Shown here: positions 1-6,661 of the stretch, one piece after another | How the letters are laid out: each line of letters begins with the position of its first letter | Numbering within the stretch: the first letter of the stretch is position 1 | NCBI GenBank assembly: GCA_944393165.1 | Contig: CALXZF010000015.1 | Span: 1 to 11,928, forward strand | Origin: an uncultured Clostridia bacterium | GTDB lineage: Bacteria; Bacillota_A; Clostridia; TANB77; CAG-508 | Length of the DNA: 11,928 bases | Direction: 5' to 3' | Translations under genes and position numbers: made by a program | Notes under the pieces: model-generated | Told to the model about the DNA's origin: nothing | The model's input: the letters and a program-made list of their open reading frames with translations, nothing else | The model's database searches: none

Positions 1-47
1 TATTTGATATATTATATATTAGAATATTTTATTTTACGGAGGAAGAG

Positions 48-1049
48 ATGCCAAGAAAATCTAAAGATGAATTAAATAAGCAAGATAATCAAATAATAGA
101 AATAACTGAGAGTAAAGTAAATTCTGCAAAAGCTACGAAGAAATCTGCCAAAATTGGTTCTGCAAAGACTGCTAAAAAAGAAGCAGCAAGTACCACTTCT
201 AAGGCTACTAAAGGCAAGAAAGAAACAATAACCTCAACATCTAAAACTAAAACTGCTAAAGGTAGTTCTTCTAAAAGTGGGGCTTCTAAAAATAGTAGAA
301 GTTCTTCTACTAAGGGTGCCACTACTAAAAAGGCTACTGCTAAAAAAGCCACTACTAAGAAAACTACTACCAAGAAAGCTACTACATCTAAAAGTACACC
401 CTCAGCCAAAGCTAAAAAAACTAGCGGTTCGATAGATGCAAAAACTTTTCTTTCTAGCGTAGAATATTACGATTTACCATATAGATATAATGAAACAACT
501 GTGAAAATCTTAGCTCAAACCCCAACAACATTGTTCATTTACTGGGATATATCAGATGCTGACAGAGCTTCATATTCTGAAAAATATGGAGATGATTTCT
601 TTAATAACACAAAGCCTGTATTGATAGTCACGAATAAAACTATGAATTATTCGTTTGAGGTTGAGATAAACGATTTTGCTAACAGTTGGTACCTTCATGT
701 AAATGATGCAGATTGCGATTATGTTGTTGAACTCGGCAGAAGACCTATTTATGCAAATACAAATATTGATAATTTTGTTCATGTTTCAAATTCAAATGAT
801 ATGGAAATGCCAAATAACCATATTTTATTTGATAGGCTTGGCAAGTCTGTTTTCTTTAGAAATATAAAGAATAATTTTGTAGAAGAAAAAGAAATTTCAT
901 CTCTTTCATTTATTAAAAATATTGGCAAAGTATATGATATATACGAGATATATAAAGAATTATATGAAGGCGAAATAAGTATAGATGAGCTATATAAAGA
1001 GAATATTAAGCTTAATCTTTCTTCTTCAAATAGTTCTACTTTTAAATAA
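48..1049 (+). CDS. DUF4912 domain protein with histone-like Lys/Ala/Thr-rich N-terminal tail
   Basis: This 333-residue protein has two parts. Residues 1-130 are low complexity, rich in Lys, Ala, Ser and Thr, with a five-residue period (KKATA, KKATT, KKTTT, KKATT) at about 94-113; this resembles histone H1-like bacterial tails and is probably disordered. Residues about 138-235 look like DUF4912: YYDLPYRY at 140-147, LFIYWDIS at 162-169, then SWYLHVNDADCDYVVELGR. The rest is charged with a Ser-rich end. No signal peptide or membrane segment is seen, so it is probably cytoplasmic. The ATG follows GGAGGAAGAG at good spacing. A GH57 branching enzyme follows 100 bases downstream on the same strand with no clear terminator between, suggesting co-transcription. 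DUF4912 has no established biochemical role that I can state; a role in glycogen metabolism is inferred from the neighbour only. The basic tail could bind nucleic acid or another polyanion. Confidence 0.85.
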   Translation: MPRKSKDELNKQDNQIIEITESKVNSAKATKKSAKIGSAKTAKKEAASTTSKATKGKKETITSTSKTKTAKGSSSKSGASKNSRSSSTKGATTKKATAKKATTKKTTTKKATTSKSTPSAKAKKTSGSIDAKTFLSSVEYYDLPYRYNETTVKILAQTPTTLFIYWDISDADRASYSEKYGDDFFNNTKPVLIVTNKTMNYSFEVEINDFANSWYLHVNDADCDYVVELGRRPIYANTNIDNFVHVSNSNDMEMPNNHILFDRLGKSVFFRNIKNNFVEEKEISSLSFIKNIGKVYDIYEIYKELYEGEISIDELYKENIKLNLSSSNSSTFK

Positions 1050-1149
1050 ATTGAACTTGGTAGGTTTCGTTTGTAACTAAAAGAAATATAGTTAATTTGG
1101 TTTTAAACTAATCATACAAAAATATATACTAAGAAAGGTGAAAATATAT

Positions 1150-2742
1150 ATGACAAAAGAAAAAGGATATGTAAGTTTTGTTCTACATGCACATTTACCA
1201 TTTATCCATCATCCTGAAAGTGAAGATTATTTAGAAGAGCAATGGTTATACGAAGCTATTTCTGAAACATATATACCACTTTTATTAAACTTTCAAAAAT
1301 TAGAGGAGGAAAAAGTTGACTTTAGAATTACAATGTCACTTACTCCCCCTCTTCTTAATATGTTGGATAATAAGTTGCTACAAGAAAGATATATTAAGTA
1401 TTTGAAGAAACATATAGAATTATGCGAAAAAGAAGTGGTTAGAACAAAATATGACTCGAGATTAAACGAACTTTCAAAATATTATTTAGAGAGATATACT
1501 CACGATTTACATGTTTTTAAAGATGTATATAATTGCAATTTAATACAAGGTTTTAAGCATTTCCAAGATATTGGTGTTTTAGAAATTATAACATGTGGTG
1601 CAACACATGGCTACTTCCCTATTTTATATATTACAGAACAAACTGTAAAAGCACAAATTGCAGTAGGAGTTCAAACTTATGAAAAATATTTCGGTAAAAA
1701 ACCTCGTGGAATTTGGCTACCAGAGTGTGGCTATGTACCAGAAGCAGATAAGTATTTAAAAGAATTTGGCATAGACTACATTATTACAGAATCACACGGC
1801 ATTTTATATGCTGACCCAACTCCTGTTTACGGCACATATGCTCCAATTGTTTCTCCTGAAGGAGTTATTGCATTTGGTAGAGATATGGAATCTTCAAGGC
1901 AAGTATGGAGTTCTATTAATGGTTACCCTGGAGATTTTAATTATAGAGAATTTTATAGAGATATTGGTTATGATACTGATTACGACTATATTAAACCATA
2001 TATTGCATCAAATGGAGCAAGAGTTCATACTGGTATAAAATATCATAGGATAACAGGTAAAGATTGCGAAAAAGATTATTACAATATTCAGTGGGCGAAA
2101 GATTCTGCAGAAAAACAAGCAGGACATTTTTTCGTTTTTATAAGTGCTCAGATTGAAAAACTTTCTAATATCACAGCCAATCCACCTATTATTTTATGCC
2201 CTTATGATGCCGAACTTTATGGTCACTGGTGGTATGAAGGTCCATACTGGTTATATATTTTATTTAAGAAAATTTACTATGATGAGTGTAATTTTAAATT
2301 AATTACCCCAAGCGAATATATTGATAAATACCCACTAATGCAGGTTTCTACACCTTGTAGATCAAGCTGGGGCGCAAATGGTTATAGCGAAGTATGGCTT
2401 AACCAAACCAATGATTACGCACATAGGCATTTACATGTTGCAGGAAATCGTATGGTTGAACTTGCACATCTATACCCAAATGAGCCAGAGGATTCTTTAA
2501 GAAGAAAAGCATTAAATCAATGTGCTAGAGAATTACTCCTTGCCCAAAGCAGTGATTGGCTATTTATTATTACAAATGGAACTATGGTCGATTATGCAAA
2601 AAAACGAATTAAAGACCATATAGGTAGATTTACAAAATTATATTATCAAATAACCGATGAAAAAATAGATGAAGAATTTTTGGAGAATATAAATGAAATA
2701 GATTGCATATTCCCGGAAATAGATTATATGATTTATTATTAG
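1150..2742 (+). CDS. GH57 1,4-alpha-glucan branching enzyme (DUF1957 C-terminal domain)
   Basis: This 530-residue protein is predicted to cut alpha-1,4-glucan and re-attach the piece through alpha-1,6 bonds, making branches in glycogen in the cytoplasm. GH57 regions are visible in order: HAHLPFIHHPE near the N-terminus; GIWLPECGY with the nucleophile Glu192; and CPYDAELYGHWWYEG with the acid/base Asp353. The C-terminal helical part contains SSWGANGYSEVWLN and AQSSDWLFIITNGTMVDYA, typical of the DUF1957 branching enzymes. Length fits the family. The start is taken as ATG 1150, because the in-frame GTG at 1138 lies inside the AAAGGTG ribosome binding site. It is probably co-transcribed with the DUF4912 gene and converges on the glycogen phosphorylase gene. 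Some GH57 members are amylases or 4-alpha-glucanotransferases, but the overall motif set favours branching enzyme. Confidence 0.92.
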   Translation: MTKEKGYVSFVLHAHLPFIHHPESEDYLEEQWLYEAISETYIPLLLNFQKLEEEKVDFRITMSLTPPLLNMLDNKLLQERYIKYLKKHIELCEKEVVRTKYDSRLNELSKYYLERYTHDLHVFKDVYNCNLIQGFKHFQDIGVLEIITCGATHGYFPILYITEQTVKAQIAVGVQTYEKYFGKKPRGIWLPECGYVPEADKYLKEFGIDYIITESHGILYADPTPVYGTYAPIVSPEGVIAFGRDMESSRQVWSSINGYPGDFNYREFYRDIGYDTDYDYIKPYIASNGARVHTGIKYHRITGKDCEKDYYNIQWAKDSAEKQAGHFFVFISAQIEKLSNITANPPIILCPYDAELYGHWWYEGPYWLYILFKKIYYDECNFKLITPSEYIDKYPLMQVSTPCRSSWGANGYSEVWLNQTNDYAHRHLHVAGNRMVELAHLYPNEPEDSLRRKALNQCARELLLAQSSDWLFIITNGTMVDYAKKRIKDHIGRFTKLYYQITDEKIDEEFLENINEIDCIFPEIDYMIYY

Positions 2743-2748
2743 CTAGAC

Positions 2749-2806
2749 CTTGGTCAAAAGGGACACTCCTTTTCGTCCAAGTTCTTGGACATTTGGGACA
2801 CTCCTT
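2749..2806. repeat. Tandem imperfect repeat, two 23-base units with period 35
   Basis: The units lie at 2749-2771 and 2784-2806 and match at 19 of 23 bases; both end in the exact 12-mer GGGACACTCCTT (2760-2771 and 2795-2806). Between them GTCCAAG/CTTGGAC (2775-2781 with 2784-2790) forms a 7-base-pair hairpin with a two-base loop. The repeat begins a few bases after the branching-enzyme stop codon. It resembles intergenic palindromic (REP-like) elements; that class assignment is inference. Confidence 0.7.
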
Positions 2807-2824
2807 GTCACAATATTTAATAAA

Positions 2825-2869
2825 AAAAGCCGTGAACAAATTGGAATGTCCCTTTTGTTCACGGCTTTT
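2825..2869. terminator. Two-way intrinsic terminator between convergent genes
   Basis: AAAAGCCGTGAACAAA (2825-2840) and TTTGTTCACGGCTTTT (2854-2869) form a perfect 16-base-pair stem around a 13-base loop. On the plus strand it ends in TTTT followed by CTTTTC, serving the branching-enzyme transcript. On the minus strand the stem runs into seven T residues, serving the 55-residue gene whose stop codon lies 15 bases before it. Confidence 0.9.
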
Positions 2870-2884
2870 CTTTTCTAAACATCA

Positions 2885-3052
2885 TTATCTAGACATCATA
2901 TATGCAAATATAAATAATGCTAGTATTGCTATTATAAATATTCCTACTAATATGTAAATTAATGTAAATGTATTTTTCTTATCTTTAGCTTTCTTTTCTG
3001 CCTTTTCTTCTTTTATAACAGCATTTAATCCTTCTTGTTTTTCTTCTGCCAT
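2885..3052 (-). CDS. Small single-pass membrane protein (55 residues), function unknown
   Basis: The product starts MAEEKQEGLNAVIKEEK, has a highly charged Glu/Lys-rich N-terminal half (residues 1-27), then one hydrophobic segment at about 29-53 (TLIYILVGIFIIAILALFIF) ending in MMSR. This suggests a bitopic membrane protein; the positive charge just before the segment favours a cytoplasmic N-terminus. The ATG at 3052 is preceded by GGAGG at 8 bases spacing. An ATG three codons' distance upstream (at 3060) is in another frame and too close to the GGAGG. A two-way terminator lies 15 bases after the stop. I do not recognise a family. It sits between the phosphorylase and branching-enzyme genes, but a functional link is unproven. 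Coding status rests on the ribosome binding site, the clean membrane segment and the terminator. Confidence 0.75.
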   Translation of the reverse strand: MAEEKQEGLNAVIKEEKAEKKAKDKKNTFTLIYILVGIFIIAILALFIFAYMMSR

Positions 3053-3103
3053 TGTTCATTCCTCCTTTTCACATTTGTGTTTTTTTATTATATCTATTTA
3101 TGT

Positions 3104-3132
3104 ATTATAGATTATGCTCTTTCTTACAACTA
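3104..3132 (-). promoter_or_regulatory. Possible promoter of the small membrane protein gene
   Basis: A perfect TATAAT on the minus strand (3104-3109) is preceded at 17 bases by TAGTTG (3127-3132), a poor -35 match. It lies about 50 bases upstream of the ATG at 3052. In such AT-rich DNA this is only suggestive. Confidence 0.4.
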
Positions 3133-3165
3133 CTCTCTAATCTTTCATCATATTTCACTTCTGAG

Positions 3166-3228
3166 CCGGAAGGTCTGTCCCCCTGTCCCATTTCTGGGAC
3201 AAATGCTCCGTCCCCTTGCCCCAGAAAT
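3166..3228 (-). repeat. REP-like palindromic element just after the phosphorylase stop codon
   Basis: This G-rich (minus strand) block contrasts with its AT-rich surroundings. TGTCCCA/TGGGACA (3195-3201 with 3184-3190) makes a 7-base-pair hairpin whose minus-strand loop is GAAA, a GNRA tetraloop. An alternative stem pairs TTTCTGGG (minus, 3220-3227) with CCCAGAAA (3191-3198). Both use 3195-3198, so they exclude each other. The plus-strand order GGGACA, CTCC, GTCC is shared with the repeat at 2760-2778, suggesting one element family. No T-tract follows, so it does not look like a simple terminator. Confidence 0.65.
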
Positions 3229-5787
3229 TTAAATCCATTTTATTAGGTTTAAGTTTTCTGGGTCTAGTATCATTTCGTGCTTTGGCATTACTCTAAATGT
3301 ATAACCATATTCTCCGCCATTTACCAGCTTTATTTTCGCTGTATATGTATATGCCTTGTTTTCTTTGTCTTCATCTTCTAATTCCATTGGAATAACTTGT
3401 ATATCGTCTACAACGCCATTGTCCTCTATTCTTCCATAATAGACTTGAGCTTGTATATTATCAACAGAGATGTTTGGCAATGTAACTTTACATTTTACAT
3501 CTATGTAATTTCCTGCATCTACAGAAACATTGTCCAAGTTGTTTTCTTGAGATATTTTTATATCATCCCAATTCCTAAATAAGTCTTCTTTCCAGCTGTT
3601 TAATTCTGTAACTTTGTCTAATTCACTATAGTATTTGTTATATAAATTGCATAATGGCATATATAATTTTTCTACATAGTCTACTACCATTCTTGATGTG
3701 CTAAATCTTCCACCTGTTGATGTTATTGAGTTTTTCATTATTTTTATCCATTTTTCTGGTATGTTTGATTTATTTACATCATAGTATGTTGGAAGAATTT
3801 TATTTTCTAATGTTTCGTATATGTCGTCACTATCCGCCTTGTCTTGAACTTCATTGTTTTCATATTCATCGTCTATTCCAATATACCAACCGTTTTTCGA
3901 ATTATATCCTTCAGCCCACCAACCGTCTAGCACACTAAAGTTTATTACTCCATTTACAGATGCTTTTTGTCCGCTTGTTCCAGATGCTTCCATTGGTCTT
4001 CTTGGTGTGTTAAGCCATACATCAACACCACTTATCAAATATCTAGACATTGCTATGTTATAGTTTTCTAGCAAGAATATTTTTCCTTTAAATTGTGGTT
4101 TCATTGATATTTCGTGAATATATTTTATTAAGTCTTGTCCTTCTTTATCTGCCGGATGTGCTTTCCCTGCGAAAATTATTTGTATTGGTCTGTTTTCATT
4201 ACTAAATATTTGTGTGATTCTTTCTAAATCTTTAAATATTAATGTTGCTCTTTTATATGTTGCAAATCTTCTTGCAAAACCAATAGTAAGCACATTTTCG
4301 CTTAATTTAGATGTAATTTTATCTATTTCTTGATAACTATATCCACATCTATGCAATCTTTGAGTTGTGTTTTTCTTTACTAAGTCAATTAATTTTCTTT
4401 TTCTTTCCATATGAGCATTCCATAATTTTTCATCAGGAATATTATCAACTTTTTTCCAAACTTCATCATTAAATATGTTATCTTGCCAATATGGAGCTAA
4501 ATATTCATTATATAAATTTTTTATATTTTGTGGAATCCATGAACAAGTGTGTATTCCGTTTGTAATATATGTTATTGGAGCTTCATTTGCCGCAATATTT
4601 GGCCAAATATCTCCAAACAATTCTCTTGATACTGCACCATGTAATTTACTTACACCATTCTTCTTTCCTGCAACTTTTAGTGCAAGCACACCCATGTCAA
4701 ATCCGCTATTTGGACTTGCATTAGGTTTCTTTCCCATATTAAAGAATTCTTGTTTGTCTATTCCAAGTTTTTCCCAATAATCTTTAAAATATGTGTCCAT
4801 AAGCTCTAGTGGGAATATGTCATTACCAGCTGGAACTGGTGTATGTGTTGTAAATACTGTTTTTGAACTTACTATGTCTTTAGCTATATTAAATGAGACT
4901 TTCTTATCTTTTATTGTGTTTTCTATTAATTTTAAAATTAAGAATGATGAATGTCCCTCATTCATGTGATATACAGTAGGTTTAACACCAAGTCTTCTTA
5001 GAAGCTCAACTCCAGCCATTCCTAACACTATTTCTTGCTGTATACGAGTTTCTTGATTTCCTCCATATAGAGTTTTTGTTATATCTCTATACTCTGGAAT
5101 GTTCGCTTCCAAATCTGAATCCATTAAATAAAGTGTTACACGCCCAACTTTAATTTCCCATACTTTTATATATAATTTTTTCTTAGGCATATCTACAGAA
5201 ATGATAAGGTCTTTGCCGTCAACATCTTTAACTGGATTTATCGGCAAGTTTTCCAAGTCCAAATCTTTATATTCTGTTTCTTGTACTCCTTGTCCATTTA
5301 TAGTTTGCCAAAAATATCCGTTTTTATATAGTAACCCTACTGCAATTAATGGCACACCTAAATCACTAGCAGATTTTAGATGATCTCCTGATAAAATTCC
5401 AAGTCCTCCTGAATAAATTGGTAAAATTTCATCAAGCCCATACTCTGCTGAAAAATATGCTATTAAATCTCCATTATTGTTTGGGTATTTTTTACTAAAC
5501 CAAGTGTTTTTACTCTTCATGTAATCGTCAAAATCTTTTGCAAATTTATCATATTGTCTCAAAAAGTCTTGATTTTCTGCCACTTGCTCTAGTTTTTCTT
5601 GAGAAACCTTTTTCAAGAATTTTACTGGGTTCTTTCCAACTCTTTCCCAAACATCTATATCTATTTCTTTAAATAATTTCAAAAAGTTTGTATTCCATGA
5701 CCACCATAAATTATTAGCTATCACAGATAGTTTTTCAATCCTCTTTGGTAACTGAGGATTTACCTTTATCCTATTAAATGTGTACAT
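3229..5787 (-). CDS. glgP: Alpha-glucan (glycogen) phosphorylase, GT35 family with DUF3417
   Basis: This 852-residue PLP enzyme is predicted to release glucose 1-phosphate from glycogen or maltodextrin with phosphate, in the cytoplasm. The N-terminal region (about 10-125, with NNLWWSWN at 26-32) is the DUF3417 part of the shorter alpha-glucan phosphorylase subfamily. Core landmarks follow: SGGLGILSGDHLKSASDLG at 126-144, HMNEGHSSFL at 274-283, ITNGIHTCSWI at 408-418, GFARRFATYKR at 503-513, GKAHPAD at 541-547 and EASGTSGQK, where Lys608 is the expected PLP lysine. A beta-rich C-terminal region follows (about 750-852). The ATG is preceded by AAGGAGG at about 10 bases. The gene has its own promoter downstream of dprA and converges on the branching enzyme, the complementary step of glycogen turnover. 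Maltodextrin rather than glycogen could be the main substrate. Confidence 0.95.
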   Translation of the reverse strand: MYTFNRIKVNPQLPKRIEKLSVIANNLWWSWNTNFLKLFKEIDIDVWERVGKNPVKFLKKVSQEKLEQVAENQDFLRQYDKFAKDFDDYMKSKNTWFSKKYPNNNGDLIAYFSAEYGLDEILPIYSGGLGILSGDHLKSASDLGVPLIAVGLLYKNGYFWQTINGQGVQETEYKDLDLENLPINPVKDVDGKDLIISVDMPKKKLYIKVWEIKVGRVTLYLMDSDLEANIPEYRDITKTLYGGNQETRIQQEIVLGMAGVELLRRLGVKPTVYHMNEGHSSFLILKLIENTIKDKKVSFNIAKDIVSSKTVFTTHTPVPAGNDIFPLELMDTYFKDYWEKLGIDKQEFFNMGKKPNASPNSGFDMGVLALKVAGKKNGVSKLHGAVSRELFGDIWPNIAANEAPITYITNGIHTCSWIPQNIKNLYNEYLAPYWQDNIFNDEVWKKVDNIPDEKLWNAHMERKRKLIDLVKKNTTQRLHRCGYSYQEIDKITSKLSENVLTIGFARRFATYKRATLIFKDLERITQIFSNENRPIQIIFAGKAHPADKEGQDLIKYIHEISMKPQFKGKIFLLENYNIAMSRYLISGVDVWLNTPRRPMEASGTSGQKASVNGVINFSVLDGWWAEGYNSKNGWYIGIDDEYENNEVQDKADSDDIYETLENKILPTYYDVNKSNIPEKWIKIMKNSITSTGGRFSTSRMVVDYVEKLYMPLCNLYNKYYSELDKVTELNSWKEDLFRNWDDIKISQENNLDNVSVDAGNYIDVKCKVTLPNISVDNIQAQVYYGRIEDNGVVDDIQVIPMELEDEDKENKAYTYTAKIKLVNGGEYGYTFRVMPKHEMILDPENLNLIKWI

Positions 5788-5856
5788 TAATATACTTCCT
5801 CCTTAGGTTTCTTTTGAACTTTTTCATTTGTCTATCATTCCATTTTTAACAACTAT

Positions 5857-5885
5857 ATTTTATAGATAATCTAAAAATATGTCAA
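5857..5885 (-). promoter_or_regulatory. Sigma-70-type promoter of glgP
   Basis: On the minus strand TTGACA (5880-5885) and TAAAAT (5857-5862) are separated by exactly 17 bases. The -10 lies about 70 bases upstream of the glgP ATG, leaving room for a leader with AAGGAGG. The phosphorylase can therefore be expressed independently of the upstream operon. Confidence 0.8.
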
Positions 5886-5909
5886 TGATTTTTGCAAATT
5901 TTTAGAGAA

Positions 5910-5928
5910 ATCTAGTTCCTAACTAGAT
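5910..5928 (-). terminator. Weak hairpin overlapping the dprA stop codon
   Basis: ATCTAGTT (5921-5928, minus) pairs with AACTAGAT (5910-5917) around a 3-base loop, 8 base pairs, followed by TTTCTCT. The dprA TAG stop lies inside the stem. The stem is AT-rich, so termination may be weak; it could mark the end of the ylmH-folD-dprA transcript. Confidence 0.4.
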
Positions 5929-6582
5929 GAATATATCCTTCACATGTGTTACCGGTATTGCTCCCTCTTTTATGAGTTCATTTGTTCCATACGAATTGCT
6001 GCTTGAAATATTTCCAGGGAGAGCATATACATCTTTTCCCTGTTCCAATGCATGATTTACAGTAATCAATGTTCCGCTTCTCTTCTTAGCTTCTATTACT
6101 AAAACTCCATTTGAAAGACCACTTATAATTCTATTCCTTGCTGGAAAGTGATGTCTTTCAGGCTTGGTTCCAAGTGGATATTCTGAAATTATTAGACCAC
6201 CTGTTCTAAGTATTTCTTTATATAATACTAAATTTTCTTTTGGGTAAATCACATCTAATCCACATCCTAGCACAGCAATTGTTTTTCCATATGCTTTTAT
6301 TGCTCCCCAATGCGCATATGTGTCAATTCCTCTTGCCAATCCACTTATAATGCATACACCTTTTTTGGCAAGTTCATATCCAAATTTCATTGCATTGTCC
6401 ATTCCATATTTCGAGCATTCCCTGCAACCAACTATAGCTATTGATTTATCTTTAAGTGCTTCTAAATTTCCCACTGCATATAGCCTCTGTGGTGGAGCAT
6501 AAATGTTCCTTAATTTTTCTGGATATGCATCTTCATTTATTCCAATTACCTTTATTTTGTCTTGATTTAATTTAATATTCAT
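5923..6582 (-). CDS. dprA: DprA/Smf-like DNA-processing protein, short form
   Basis: DprA binds single-stranded DNA and loads RecA during transformation and related recombination. The 219-residue product carries the Rossmann-like core: VGCRECSKYG (51-60, a variant of the usual VGSRxxSxYG), SGLARGIDTYAH (80-91), GCGLDVIYP (106-114), ISEYPLGTKP (132-141), FPARNRIISGLS (146-157), EAKKRSGTLIT (164-174), ALPG (187-190) and GTNELIKEGA (199-208). It is shorter than typical DprA of roughly 300-370 residues, lacking the N-terminal SAM-like region and the C-terminal winged-helix domain. The core is intact, with no frameshift seen, so I call it a compact form and not a pseudogene. The ATG follows GGAGAG. 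It is third in the ylmH-folD-dprA operon. Other SLOG-superfamily roles are possible, since the accessory domains are missing. Confidence 0.88.
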   Translation of the reverse strand: MNIKLNQDKIKVIGINEDAYPEKLRNIYAPPQRLYAVGNLEALKDKSIAIVGCRECSKYGMDNAMKFGYELAKKGVCIISGLARGIDTYAHWGAIKAYGKTIAVLGCGLDVIYPKENLVLYKEILRTGGLIISEYPLGTKPERHHFPARNRIISGLSNGVLVIEAKKRSGTLITVNHALEQGKDVYALPGNISSSNSYGTNELIKEGAIPVTHVKDIFI

Positions 6583-6661
6583 AACAATCTCTCCAATCTA
6601 TCTTACTTAAATTTTAAGAAATTGCCCCCGAATATTTATAAAATTACACATATATCAAACT

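Noticed and set aside
300..400. Short regular repeats, possible CRISPR-like array
   Set aside because: The repeats are in-frame codon repeats for Lys-Lys-Ala-Thr-Thr within a protein tail, with no spacers.
89..409. Minus-strand Val/Leu-rich 106-codon frame
   Set aside because: It is the antisense of the Lys/Ala/Thr-rich tail; its hydrophobic character arises from complementing Lys and Thr codons. It has no good ribosome binding site.
1081..1130. TTTAAA/TATACT promoter-like pair before the branching enzyme
   Set aside because: The -10 would sit directly against the ribosome binding site, leaving almost no leader; read-through from the DUF4912 gene is more plausible.
1138..1149. GTG 1138 as branching-enzyme start
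   Set aside because: The GTG is part of the AAAGGTG ribosome binding site for ATG 1150.
2703..2957. Plus-strand 84-codon frame over the branching-enzyme end, repeat and terminator
   Set aside because: It crosses a terminator and the antisense of the small membrane gene, and shows no family features.
3035..3246. Plus-strand overlapping frames rich in Phe, Ser and Pro
   Set aside because: They read through antisense promoter DNA and the REP-like element; Pro/Ser/Cys content comes from the G/C-rich repeat.
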